A stretch of DNA of 64,000 nucleotides, from assembly GCA_036346395.1 (NCBI GenBank), contig CM070594.1:16029385-16093384 (forward strand). The letters run 5' to 3'. The DNA comes from Hsuehochloa calcarea. Its lineage: Eukaryota > Streptophyta > Magnoliopsida > Poales > Poaceae. Positions 1 through 11,718 of this stretch are shown here, one piece after another. Each line of letters starts with the position of its first letter. Within the stretch, counting starts at the first letter, position 1. Position numbers and translations under genes: made by a program. Under the pieces are notes generated by a model. That model did not search any database. It was not told the origin of the DNA and worked only from the letters and a program-made list of their open reading frames with translations.

Positions 1-1735
1 CGAGGAGTCACCCATACCGCAAGATGAAGAAACAATTCGACGGAAATAAGGAAGACGGTTCACTTCAAGGGCTTTTAGTGGGAAAGAGGTCTATGATATG
101 GTTAAGGATATCGATGTTGTGCTTGGGAAGGGACGAAATTAAGAACCCGTGAGAAGAACATCCGAAGAAGCGGCCAATTTTTGGGACTTGCCTTATTGGG
201 AGTACTTAGAAGTTCGCCATCGCATCGACGCTATGCACGAGAGAAGAATGTATGTGATAGCTTGATTGGTCTCTGTCAACATTAGTGGCAAAACAAAGGA
301 TGGTGTTAACGCACGGCGTGACTTGGTCGATATGAACATAAGGACCGAAAGTTAGCACCGAAAGAGACCGACACAGACGAACGCATCTTCCCCAGCCTTG
401 CTACACTGGCCCAAGGCCGAGAGAAATGAATCGCTGAGCTTGCACGTGTGAAAGTCCCGCTCCGTTACTCCGCTAACATTAAGAAACTTGTTTCTATGCA
501 AGATTTGAAATTAATTGGTATGAAGTCGCATGATTGTCGTGGTGTCGATGACACAAATGCTTCCTCGCTGTAATTAGGAGTATCTTGCCAACAAGGTCCG
601 AGTGGCAATCTTGAGGTCAGGTTATTTCTTCAACTCAATTGCTCGTAAGGTCATCGATCCCCAAGGACTAGATGCTCGCAGCCGAGGTAGTGACGACTGC
701 GGTCATCTTGAGATGTATTTCCTCCGTCATTTTTCGATATCATGGTCCATCTCATTGTTCACCTTGTGAAAGAGATAAAGATATGCGCCCGTGTGTTCTA
801 CGCCATATGTACCCGCTCGAGAGGTACATGGAATTCTCAAGTCCTACGACGGAATCGATCTCGACCGAGGGCAAGATCATCAAGGTTATGCAACTAAGAG
901 GTCATTGAGTTCTCGCGTCGACTACATGGCTCGTGGATCCGATTGGTGTGCCTCTATCTCGCCATGAGGGGAGACCGGATGGTATCGGACCATCGGAAGG
1001 AAATCAATCACTCCCGATCCGATACGTGACGCCGAGCCCATTTCACGGTCTTGCAACACATGACCCAAGTGTCCCCGCACATCGACGAGCACAAAGACAT
1101 GGTACGCCAATGTAATCCGCACCGGCCAAGGTTTGATCACCAGAGAGCACAACCGCTTGGCTCAACGAATGGTTAAAGGCGCGAATCACTCGTGAGGTCA
1201 TCAAGTGATGATACGCTATGGTTGGCAAGAGGGCCACATTTACAATTGTCACATGGCAAGGATACGATATAAATGGGTACACATTTTATACGGCACTGTG
1301 ATAGGAAGAGCACAAGGCGTAATAAATGTGTCCGTGATAGATGCATTCAAGATCATGGGCCGAGGAGCTCGTGATTATGGGCAAATAGAGGAGATATGGG
1401 AGATCGACTACGTGCTTTTCAAGATCCCCTATTTCGTGCCATGGGTCCATCTCCCATGTGAAGGTCGACAAGTACGGCCACTACCGTGGACCTCGAACGT
1501 GTTTGGATACAAAGACGAACCATTCGCATCAAGCAACCAAGTTGTTCAAGTCTTCTATGTAACCGACCCGCAAATAAGAAGCGCCACGTAGTTCTTCATG
1601 GAAAAGGAGGATTGTCGGAGTTGAGAATGTAGTGGACGAGGAAGAATACAATCAATTTGACGAGTTGCCACCTTTCGAGACTAAGATCGTGCTCGAGGAA
1701 GAACCCAAAGGAGGAAGCTAGCTATATGCGCCGAT
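1..1735 (+). pseudogene. CACTA (En/Spm) TNP2-like transposase, C-terminal part, degenerate
   Basis: No single frame is open throughout, but switching between the three forward frames gives successive blocks typical of plant CACTA transposases. Around 440-560 there is a block reading like the SANIKxLVSMxxLKLxGMKSHDC segment. Around 700-905 the DUF4218-like part ends in the signature FLRHMYPLERYM. From 1205 to 1591 a 128-residue open frame resembles the DUF4216-type domain (YGQIEEIWEIDY, then GYKDEP and QVFYVTDP). The tail at 1620-1730 is rich in Glu and Asp. The family's enzyme cuts and joins element ends in the nucleus. Here the frame is broken many times, so no active product is expected. 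The N-terminal catalytic part lies outside the window. Assignment to CACTA rests on remembered family features; element ends were not found. Confidence 0.72.
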
Positions 1736-1900
1736 CATCATGAAGGGTCAGATTTTAATTAAGAATTTAATTACTCCATTGTAATTAATTTATTTATTCC
1801 ATTGTCATGTGTTAATGTGTTATGGACTTGTGATCTTTAATATTGATATCAATGTGGATATTCATGGTAATGTTGAGTTGAATTAGATATGAACTTTTGA

Positions 1901-2025
1901 ACTCAAACTTGTCATCATATCGCTTATCCAATGTATCATACATGTCGAGTGGGATATCACAGACGGTTTAATATAGAACCGTCTCGTGATATGCACACAT
2001 CACGCATTTGTTCTAATATAGAAGG
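1901..2025. repeat. Direct repeat copy 1 with palindromic core
   Basis: This segment recurs about 400 bp downstream (2309-2425) in the same orientation. Both start near ACTCAAACTTGTCA and carry an AGACGGTT...AACCG inverted repeat, then GATATGCACA and TTTGTTCTAATATAGAA. They lie downstream of CACTA transposase sequence, so they may be subterminal repeats of a CACTA element, which often carries such short palindromic modules. The terminal CACTA bases were not located. Confidence 0.5.
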
Positions 2026-2308
2026 ATTTTGCTTCAAACCATCACACATTTACACCTCTACAAATATTAGTTAGCAAGATGCAAAACAACCTAATTAAAA
2101 TGGCGTGAAAGATGATCTTAAGATTTTTGTTCAATCTATGATGTGTTGTCTCCGCTTGGAAGATGACACTTTTGCTTGAGTATACCTTCCTAATAGGCTT
2201 ATGGTTAGTTTGCTTTTTCGCAAAGCTTTTTTTTTAAAAGATTAGCTCAATTATATGTCTTTCTAAAACATATATAGAATTTTTTGGTAATAGGTTCACA
2301 GCCAATGG

Positions 2309-2425
2309 CACTCAAACTTGTCACCGCTATCCAATGATCATATGTATGATCACGAGACGGTTCTATATTAGAACCGCTCAGGATATGCACATCATCATGC
2401 ATTTGTTCTAATATAGAACCGCTCT
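2309..2425. repeat. Direct repeat copy 2 with palindromic core
   Basis: Partner of the repeat at 1901-2025. The core ACGGTTCTATATTAGAACCG (2357-2376) is close to a perfect palindrome, and its right half recurs at about 2405-2423. A TATA-like box and a GC-rich leader follow immediately, which suggests an element end next to a promoter. Confidence 0.5.
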
Positions 2426-2436
2426 GTGATGTTATC

Positions 2437-2445
2437 TTTATAAGG
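2437..2445 (+). promoter_or_regulatory. Putative TATA box of a transposon leader
   Basis: TTTATAAGG lies just after the second palindromic repeat and about 25-35 bp before a C/T-rich, GC-rich stretch (2460-2790) that looks like a transcribed leader. Without an identified downstream start codon this stays a guess. Confidence 0.3.
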
Positions 2446-2459
2446 CCGGACCGCTAGGG

Positions 2460-3173
2460 TTTTGCTTATTCTTCACCTCTCTCACGCGCCTTCGCTGTTC
2501 ACCATTGCTTCCGCCCGGCCTCCTGTCGCCTCCTCGCTCCTGCACCTCGCCTCCGCCTCGCAAGGCGCCTCTCCTGAGATCTCCGCCTCCTTCGCCTCGC
2601 CCGGCCCCGGCAAGCCGCCGCTATGGCTCACTGCCTCGCCTCCAGCCCTCGGCCGCCTCCGCCTCCTCGCTCCCTCCAGCCTGCCTCTGCTGCGCTGACC
2701 GCCCGCTGCCTCGCACCACCGGGCGGCCGCTTACTCCACCGGCTCGCCTCTACGCTGCCCTGCCCGATCCCTACCCGTGGTACTCCTAGTTGCATATTAG
2801 GTTAAAGTTTTTCTTCACGAAATTTGTTGCGAGTCCTTGAAGATATCGTAATCCATGGAATCAACCCGAGGACTATCTCGAACTTGATCTTTAAATGCTA
2901 TGTCACTTACATTCTTTATGCTTCACGAAAGTAAGTTGATGCATGTTAGACACACTCAATACCAAGAATATTGTTAGGGATTTCATCAATTATATTGGTT
3001 CTCCTTTATGAGCATCATGGTTGTGAAAATAGATAAAATTGTCTTGACTTAATATTTATAGTTAGGTGTTAGGATAATATTTCAAATTGAAGGCCACCAA
3101 CTAGGTTGCTAAGTCATAATGTTCTTCTGCATATAATTTCTTTTAATTTCTTAGTTTAATGATCTTGATTCTT

Positions 3174-3207
<34 letters not shown>

Positions 3208-4740
3208 CACGCTACCTTAGTAAAAGAAATATCAATATTAAATGCAAATTCTGTATTGCATTGATTCATTGAGTCGCTTGCTCTTCTCTCAACATCAAAT
3301 TCTTTTTGTCACCATAATTCGTAAATTAATTTGGTTGGTGCGTGATTAAGGGTGCCATCATCATCGTGATATAGGATCTATTTGTGAAAAGGTTGCCTTT
3401 TCCTTAGTACATTGAGGATGAAAACATTATTATAACGAGGAAAAAATTTTATATGCCACTACAAATGTTTCAGATCTCTTATCCGCCATTACAAAATGAC
3501 ATCTCCCTTACATGCCATTACATTTCCGTAACCTTGCCCTTATTTGCTATTGTTGACTAGTCGAGCTGTCAAGTGGTCAGGTAAATACTGCTTTGCCCCC
3601 GCTTGTCTTCTTCCTTTTTCTTCCTCCAAGCAAAATCAACCATGGACTATAAGGTGTAGCTTCGCTGGTCCAAGATCTCGATGGTGACCCATGGAGACGA
3701 CTTGAGGAGGCGAGAGGCGGTTAGAGGAGGGGTCCTGCAAGGATCGGTGGCGGAGGGAGGTGAGGAGGTGTATGAGGCGACGGGAAGGGGTTCCATGCAA
3801 GCTTGCAGTGGAGGAGGTGAGGAGGCGGTCGGGATGGCCCCACATGAGCCAATCCGCGAAGGGAGGCGAAGAGGTGGCTGTGGTTGTCATGGCGCCGACT
3901 AGGCGACGATTGTCGCCCGGGCGGCCAAGGGCGACGCCGAGGCCAATCATCCAGACACGCCGAGTTGCCGCCTTTCCTCCGCTTGCCGCCGCTCCCCTTG
4001 CACTCTCCGGCCTCCACCGCCACCTCCGCTTGCCGCCTCCCCTTCTACTCTCCGGTCTCCACCGCCGCCTCCCCTTCCAGCCTCCTAGCCACGAAAGAAC
4101 CATCTGTGATAATTCACCTCACTATGTCCCTCCAAGCCTAAGTCCGTAATGTGAAGCGATGGCTTGGTCATGAATTCTTGGTTTTAGCATTTGAGTGATT
4201 GCATGCGATAAGATTGTGGATAGATGACCGTGGTAAATAAGTTTAGTTACTCATGTATTGAGTATTGACTTTTAATCATTTTTCTTCGCTCACCGCTGCT
4301 TAATTTATGTATGTTGGTCTCGCCACCAAAGCTTGGTATTATGGTTAGAAAGCCTTGATCTCATTTGCCTCTACCTTACGATCCTTGCTTCTAGTCTTCT
4401 ACAAGACTACTCTACCGGTACATTGACAAGCATTACTGCTCGATGACTGAGCAAGATATATGGACATGCATGCTCCTCCGTATTGGGTTGGGGGATATAG
4501 AAAGGGCCACATCGCTCCGAGTTTTGTAGTTAAGGCTCTATAGATATCTCGTGTGGGTAGTCTCGATACTTAGGGTGCCGACTAACTGGTAAACTCGGGA
4601 ACCGTGATGATTCTTATGGTACATCGACGGCAATTTATTTTATTTTACTCGAGATGGCAAACGTTGATTATATTTGTTTATATTTTTGTGCAATTTCCCA
4701 TATATTATATACTATGTAATAATTGCGCACGTAATTTATA
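2460..4740. other. Transposon-derived non-coding stretch
   Basis: No recognisable coding sequence. It contains a GC-rich C/T-biased leader-like block (2460-2790), an AT-rich stretch with a (TA)n tract, and a motif series around 3450-3560 (degenerate copies of GCCATTACA and similar, spaced 25-30 bp). A second GC-rich low-complexity block at 3650-4110 is open in several frames on both strands, which is expected from composition alone. Probably the interior of decayed DNA transposons. Confidence 0.45.
3175..3205. repeat. (TA)n microsatellite
   Basis: Uninterrupted TA dinucleotide run of about 30 bp. Confidence 0.95.
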
Positions 4741-7314
4741 TAGATAGCAAGTGTTGAGATGGCAGAGGCATCGCCTTCGCGCCACATCGACGCCGCCAAT
4801 ACGCCTCGATCTCCGATCAAGGTGGTACGCAGCGAGAAGGCGAGGAATATCCAAATTGCCCTCGCCGCATGACGATCACGGAGGTCGCTGACGCCGGGAT
4901 CCCGCCGAGTCCCAAGAAAGCACCGCGAGATTCCGGACCGCTCATGGGTACTTGTAAGGAACGGTCCCCATAACCACCCCAACCTCGGAAGTGTCTCGAC
5001 GGATGTACAGAGAGACCGGCCAGGATCGAGCTTTATTCGCTCACTTTCCCCTCAAGCGCATCAGACATCGCGTGCGATGGCACGCCGCCGCGATGTGCCA
5101 CGCGTGGAGGACCTTCAAGAGCCTCGCTTGTCACGCAGCTTGTGAACACCGGCCTGACGCCTTCACGGCGCATCCTTTCTTGTCGCGGATACATGGGATG
5201 CCTTCGTGCGCATGAAGACGACGGCGAATTTCAGGAGCAAAGTGCGCGCATGAGCTCTCGTGCCCAAAACACTCACCCCACAAACTCGCACCACTGGTAC
5301 GCGGTAAAGCCACAGGCGGGCGGCGGAGGACGAGACCGATGCCCGACCGCTTGTCGATCTCGGACGAGCGCCGAGCCCGTTAAGAGCGAGGCATCACCAC
5401 GCCTTCGGCAAGATCTCTTTCGCAAACCAAAGTGCATTTGCAGGCGGTCCCAACGCTCGTAAATATGTCGAACCACTTAGTTGTTAATAAGTCCATAACT
5501 TCATGGTGTCTATAATAACATGATGTCCTCTTGCAGAAGCATTGACTTCGCGATCTTCCCAAGGTTCCCTCGGCGGACAGGAGAAGGATGTACTATCTAC
5601 GCCCCGGGAAACAAGGAGCACCTGGTCGAACGCGAGGCGCTGGGGTTTACGTACCTTGGAGGATGGATTCCACACGACCGCCACATATAGGAGTAGGAAG
5701 AGATCCAAGGACCAAGACGACGCTCTACCGAACATGTCATTATTGAAAATTTCAAGGACAAATAACAAGTTTACGTAACCAAGTAAATGAACTCATGAGG
5801 GCGCAAGCCGCCTCGTTAATTTGGGAGCAAGTCCTCCTCAACATCGGAGTAGCGCCGCCCACACATAATTCGACATGACGACGCAATTACCGATCGACGA
5901 CATCGAGGTAATGTACATCTCTCGAATGCTCCAAATATAGACATATAGGACGCCTTAGCTAATTGTGTACCGCTTTGTAGGAGCCGACGCCCGCAAGCTC
6001 CAAGTGAGGATGGTTGGGTCGATTGCTATTGAGGTCGGGCGGGTATGGTGTATCCATACCAGAAGAGGCAAAAAGACGGGTACCACCGCGCAGGTTACGC
6101 CAGGTGCGGTGGACATGGTACATGACAATTTCATGGCCATCCTACCGAAATTCCCAACGAAGAAATCACAACACTAGGGGATGCCGTGCACACTTTTATC
6201 CAAAGGCCCAAGAAGGACATCGCTCGACCCCGCAGCGACGCTGAGATCGCCACGACCCGCCGCTTCTCAATAGGACCCTCGATGAGTCCGCCTCACCTTC
6301 GCTTCGTAAGCCCGCCATCGGTTCCCGCCGAGAAGACGCCAAGGGACAAGACAAGCGTGTCACCATATCGCCCCACGAGTCATCTCCAGAGAAGACGATC
6401 GCAGCGCCCCATTCACGCAAATCGATATCGAAGAAGATTGAAGCGCCGCCAAGCCCGCAATACTCCTTGATATCCGCTGGTCTCGACAAAGAACTAACCT
6501 ACTCGGGACTAGCTTGTCAATCTTTGCATGAGTGGTACATGCGCAAGACCCAAGAGGAGGGGAGCCATCGAATCGCCGCCACACGGAGCGAGCATTTTCA
6601 TCACGAGGCGCCACTTCAGTCGTGGGCTTCGAGGACTTATTCGACCTATACAACCTAACCGCCTCGACGCCACTTCTACGATGTTGACACTCGTAAGTGT
6701 GTACAATCAATTTCTACACTCACGTGATAGCGATAAATATCACAACTCATTCCTTACGCATGATACATTATGAAATGTGCCCGCGAACCAACGAACCGTG
6801 GGTTTCTCGACCCGCACGTGATCTCGAGCAAACAATAAACCAAGACGCATCCTACGCCGAGAATTACATAAAATGGGATTGCTTGCTCAGACGGCAAGGA
6901 GTACATAATGGTGCCGCATAACCGTAAGTAAGTGCTTCACTACTTGCTACACAAAATTGCTTTGAACATATATAGGTTTATGACTATAGCGACATACATG
7001 AGTAGGTTCCACTCGATTCTTGTGATTATTGTGCCAAAGAGGAACATGGTATTGTACCTTGATTCTCTACTCAACAAAAACCATGACTTCACCCTTCTTA
7101 AAGTAATACTCGAAAGGTAATGATCATTTCCTCCGCACATAATTGTATTGTAGTCTTCCTTCATTTGAAATGGACGAGGATAACTTTTGGAATCATGTAG
7201 GGCTGCTCATCGGCTATGTTGTCGAGGAGGTTTATACAAGGGAACTGACGCCACACTAACCCACAAGATGCGATTTCCTAGACGCGATACAACACAATAA
7301 TAATATATCATACT
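4740..7314 (+). pseudogene. CACTA-associated protein with Ulp1/C48-peptidase-like domain, degenerate
   Basis: A frame-shifting forward reading gives a long low-similarity N-terminal part (about 4750-6450), a proline/serine-rich linker, a GFEDLFDLYNL-like block near 6620-6655, and a stretch at about 6960-7125 (ILVIIVPKRNMVLYLDSL) that matches the His/Asp-region style of plant Ulp1-like (C48) cysteine peptidases, as encoded by the second gene of many grass CACTA and MULE elements. In that family the domain is related to SUMO proteases; its role in transposition is not established. The reading stops abruptly at 7314, exactly where duplicated unit A begins, so the active-site Cys region is missing. 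Function is inferred from pattern only. Confidence 0.5.
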
Positions 7315-9086
7315 GCTGCTTTTGGGCTTATATGTATGTATCTCACAATATTAAATCTTGATTTTAATTAAACTTGGCTAAACATAGAGAATCTTGGTCA
7401 CTGAGTCTGAAATACATTTTAACTATTCTTCATATATATTATCGATCGTATAACTTGGAGTAAGCTTATGAAATATGTTCACTCTTCACTGTACTATGAA
7501 TTACATCCAAAAAAGAAATTGCAGAAGTGATTAAAATAGAGTAAACAATAGCACTGCATTCATCTTTAAAAACAAAGTGATATACCTCCAGTGTATTACT
7601 ATTAATAATCCTGCCTTGTAACTGCTATTCTTTGTTAAAAGATTTCTGATTTAGGCCTCGGTCAAATATTACAGGCTATTTTATTTGTCTTCATTCATAA
7701 GGTCAGTTGCTTTTAGAGGCCGTCTGTGGCTGTGTAACCCTAGGCTATGATGATCCGAATATCCGATACATGGAATGATGCAATAGACTTGCCAAGACAC
7801 CAAGATTGTCCACTTGGATTTTTTGCCATTCAAGATACTTGAATTTTTGTGTCAATACCATGAAGATGATGTTCTGGGGGAAAGTTCATAAAACAACGCT
7901 TGCCTGAATATCTTGATGATTCTTGATATCTTCATAATGCCTTTCCTTGATAATTTTGTCTGTATCTTCAGAAACTGTGAATATCTTTGGGATGTGTCGC
8001 AGTTTCTTTTGCTGCATAATATCATGGGATAAATCATTATATTATCTTATTGTTTGTATTTACTTCTGATTCTTCTATGCAAATAGTTGGTGTTAACTTA
8101 ATTAACACTTGAGTAGTGCTCATTGTACTGAGTTCACCTCAACTGATGTCTATATATATCTTCAGTGCCAGGTTCACCAATGTGGCGTGCAAGAAATGTA
8201 TTGGTTGGCTCTGCTCTTGGTGCTGGAATCTGCTTTCCCTTGGTATTATCTATTTCAAATTGCTCATGACTTCATTCATCAGTGCACTTTCTCTGCACTC
8301 TGCTCTAAAAAATTGTGGAGGTCTTTATAGCTCACTTGCATGTACGCATCGCTTGCTTTTGTGGGCCTGATGACGTGATATAATACATGTTTAATATGTT
8401 CTATGATAGTAATAAAATGTATTGAATCCTGCAAACTAAATGCACACTTCAGCATCTTTGCCAACTTCCTTGCTTCCATACATATAATTGTAACCTTCCT
8501 GAACTTAATTGCATTTTGATATGTAAGTTTAAAGCTTGTCTCGTGATGGGTGGCTTTGATTTCTATTTTCAGTTCTTCAGCTTAGCCTACTAATGTGGAA
8601 GTTGGATACTACCTTCTCACCTTGTACTTATTTGTGCCCATCTCCCAATGTCCTTGTTCATCTAGTACAAAACAACATTCTCTATTGTAAAACGCAACAA
8701 TGATAGATTGTTGTTAAAAATTGGAGGCAGTGCTATTATATTAAGTGCATACCTAGGAGCCATTTACAGAAAAGCTATCTTGCCATAAGCATGCTATGAC
8801 ATTAGCACACTATGCCATCAGTTGCCAAGTCAGCAACTTCATCTCATGTTTACCTCACTGATTATACGCTGTGTCAACTCAGCTATGTCTGCTAATAACT
8901 TGTGATTATTTGCTCAATAAGCTGACCTTGGGAATTCTTCTACAGGTTGGATACAGTTGAAGCTAGCAGAAAGGCAAATCTTGAGATTGCAAACTCGAAA
9001 TCATCGTCAGATTTGGCAGAGGAACAAGGGAATCAAAGCCGTGTGGTGCTGCTATAGAACGACTTGAGCGCAGCCTGAAGAAGTAA
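7315..9086 (+). pseudogene. Tim17/Tim22/Tim23-family protein, 5'-truncated copy A
   Basis: Three exon pieces remain. 7315-7333 is the end of an exon followed by a GTATGT donor. 8166-8242 lies between a TTCAG acceptor and a GT donor and encodes PGSPMWRARNVLVGSALGAG. 8946-9086 (acceptor CTACAG) encodes GWIQLKLAE, a charged tail and a TAA stop at 9084-9086. One base appears missing in the last exon (the frame shifts within the GCAGAAAGGCAAAT stretch). The Gly-rich hydrophobic segment resembles Tim17/22/23 (PRAT) membrane proteins of the mitochondrial inner membrane. The upstream exon is absent here because the duplication breakpoint cuts inside it; it is present before copy B. The copy therefore has no start codon or promoter. 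Confidence 0.55.
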
Positions 9087-9659
9087 CATTGTACCTTCAA
9101 GGACCTTTGATTCCTTAAAATGTAGCAGGAAGCTGAGCTTCATTGTGTCAATACTAACGGTTGGTACTTAACTTTTGTTCCTTCCGAAGCGTGCTTTGAA
9201 GTAGCAATGGCAAGGCCCACTATGCCTCATTTGTGATTCAATTTTGATATAAACTACTTATTGATCTGGATCTTTGTGCATCAGTTTCACGTGCCCATTT
9301 GTGTGTAATTCGTGCCATTACGGCTTGTGCTGACATCTATTTTGCACCATGTGTAACTGTACATTCATAATATCTCGTCAATCTTGTGATCGCTTTGATG
9401 GACGCAGCAGATTTTGACGCTTGTTATTTCTGAGAAATTCCGATTCATACTTCCTAGGAATGCTTTTCTAAAAGCGCTTTCGGTCGCTACGCAGGCTTTT
9501 TATCGCAGTCGAACGATCGGGCTTTTCCGATTTGTTGTTTTACTGTCGACTTTGTATTTGATGCAAATTTCAAATAGGAAATCAAATGCCCCGAGGACAA
9601 GAATAGTTTGTTTGATGTCGCTTAACGAATTAACAATATTAAACAACTAATGGCAATTG

Positions 9660-9852
9660 ACAGTTATTATCGACGGCTAATAATTATTAAAAAAAATTTT
9701 TACAACCAATAATTATTTAAAAAACAATCATTACAATGAATAATTATTACAGTAAATAATTATTATGATAAATAATTATTATATAAATAATTATTACAAT
9801 AATTAATTATTAAAAACAATTATTACATTGAATAATTAATACAACAAATAGA
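9660..9852. repeat. AT-rich short tandem repeat (copy A)
   Basis: About ten degenerate copies of a 14-18 bp unit built on AATAATTATTACAA. This is one of the few places where copies A and B differ visibly (26118-26308 carries substitutions and an indel), as expected for an unstable tandem array. Confidence 0.8.
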
Positions 9853-10023
9853 GGGAAAAGGAGGAAAACATACCTGCATTTGATATGTTGCAGTACTACA
9901 AAAACAAACATTTCATTCTTCCGTTCATCTAGTGAAAAACAAACATATAAACATGCACAAATTCCATTTCATTTTACCGCATATGACACACACAGAAATG
10001 GTCATGCATAAATTCTCTATTCA

Positions 10024-10163
10024 ATATCAGTTACAAAAAGATAGAATTTTCGATTCATAATTCAAGTACAATCATAATTAGTTACAAAAAGAGAGAATTT
10101 TCCATTCATAATTCAATTACAATCATGATCAGTTACAAAAGAGAGAATTTTTCATTCATAACA
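10024..10163. repeat. ~60-bp tandem repeat, about 2.3 copies (copy A)
   Basis: Successive copies share the blocks AGTTACAAAAAGA, GAATTTT and ATTCATAATTCAA. The sequence is identical in copy B at 26484-26623. No function is evident. Confidence 0.8.
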
Positions 10164-10566
10164 AGAACATGCTACTTGCATATCTTCGAGTGGATTTCAA
10201 TCTTCGTTCGTTCCCAAACTTCGTCATGGGTGTCTGTTCTGGTGCTTCACCGCGAACAAGTAGCCTATTCTGGTGCTTCAGAATGTTTAATTTACCTTTA
10301 GTTCTTGATTTCTCTGTCATTCACCACTCAGCACATGAACAATACAAGTTCCAGCCCTATCACAATACACAGTCCAAGATATGACAAAATACAACTAAAA
10401 GTAGCAAAAAGAAGTCCCAAAATGATTGCTATCCTTTAAGACCAGAATATAAATAAAAATTATGGAACAATCAAAAGAGACACAAGCTAGATACAAAAAA
10501 AAAATTTCATTGCACTAAGCTTTATTACTTCGCCCCTGAAGATTCCATATTGAAAAGATCACTTAC

Positions 10567-10925
10567 ATAAAGGCAAGTGTAAATGTGTAATAACCTCTTG
10601 TTCAATTCCTGTATTATGCATCTTGGTTTTTGCACAATCAGTGTAGCGTCAAGGTTCCCTAGCTCATAGCCTGCTTCATGCATCAATTTCACCTGAAATC
10701 GCGTCACAATCAAAAGGGGTTACACACATAGAAGCTAAGTAAAATGGCATCAACCTAGCATCTGTTTCATCAGCTCATATCCTCTGGACTACCGCGGGGG
10801 GCATACCTGGTCTGACGCGGGAGGAGCCGCCGGCGCCGGTGGAGGGAGTCAGGGAGGAGCGAGAGACGGGGAGGGAAACGACGCCAGCGGGGCGGGGGAG
10901 GGAAACGAGCGGTCCTAACTTAAAT
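10567..10925 (-). pseudogene. Captured IspF exon in a putative chimeric transcript (copy A)
   Basis: On the minus strand a consensus acceptor (TTTCAG) precedes 10692, and the next bases encode VKLMHEAGYELGNLDATLI plus VQKPR, a highly conserved exon of plant 2-C-methyl-D-erythritol 2,4-cyclodiphosphate synthase (plastid MEP isoprenoid pathway). The similarity stops at about 10620 and continues into unrelated sequence up to a GTAAGT donor at 10566. Upstream, a GC-rich exon-like block (about 10807-10925) ends in a good CAG/GTATGC donor. No other IspF exon or transit peptide was found, so this is a gene fragment, perhaps captured by a transposon, rather than a working enzyme gene. The exon structure is inferred from splice-like signals only. 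Confidence 0.65.
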
Positions 10926-11718
10926 AGCTGGTATGAGGCAAATAATTTTTGAAAAATTTGAGGGTATTTTCGGGACACTGGGGTGGAAAACACCTTAGCA
11001 TTGACTTTCGGCTTCCATGTATATCGACAAATTTTCACCATCAAAAGACAAGAAAAAGCCACCGCTTGTTTCGCTTCCCGCTTTTTCACCCAAAAGCCAA
11101 AGGTAAGTTATGCCAAACAGAGCTAAACATATCTTCTCGAGTAATTAAGCGATTTAGCCTGCACACCGTATGCCGTAAGAACAGAGAGGATCGAACGTCC
11201 TTTTATACATATCAATTGCAGGTTTAAAGTAAAAGAACCTGCCGATAAATTCAGATATAACACAAGGATCTGCAGTTTGAAATGAGTCGTATTTTATCAT
11301 GGACTGGTGGCACAGCATTTCTAGCATTTTAATGTTCAGAACGAAAACTAGGTCGCAGCTGTCGGAGACCAATCAGAAAAGTCATCACGTAAAGCATAAT
11401 TTCACTACGGAATATGTGATAAAAGATCATCCAATTATCATCTTGGAGGTCATTCCACAATCCACATATCCTGCTAGAAGTTAGCTGGCACTGAAACACG
11501 CAAAAGAAACTATGTAGTCGATATCAAAGCACCAAAATCCGAAGTTCCAAACTTCAACCATTACAACAGCAGTTTGTTCTCCAACAACATGATTCAAAGA
11601 TCAACGCCCAAAAAAATGCAAAATATCATAGTTAACCAAGATGAGTTGTAAACTTGCAATTGCTAGGCTTCAGAAACCATCCTAGGTTCCTTTTTTTTGA
11701 AAGCACCATCCTAGGTCC

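Noticed and set aside
2462..2805. Pro/Ala/Ser-rich plus-strand open frames
   Set aside because: C/T-biased leader-like composition keeps several frames open at once; no coherent protein.
3636..4150. Overlapping open frames of 100-155 residues on both strands
   Set aside because: They arise from a GC-rich low-complexity block. All frames give Arg/Pro/Ser-rich sequence without any domain, and no splice or start context supports one of them.
9660..10163. CRISPR-like arrays of short repeats
   Set aside because: The repeats are AT-rich head-to-tail tandem units without unique spacers, in a plant nuclear context.
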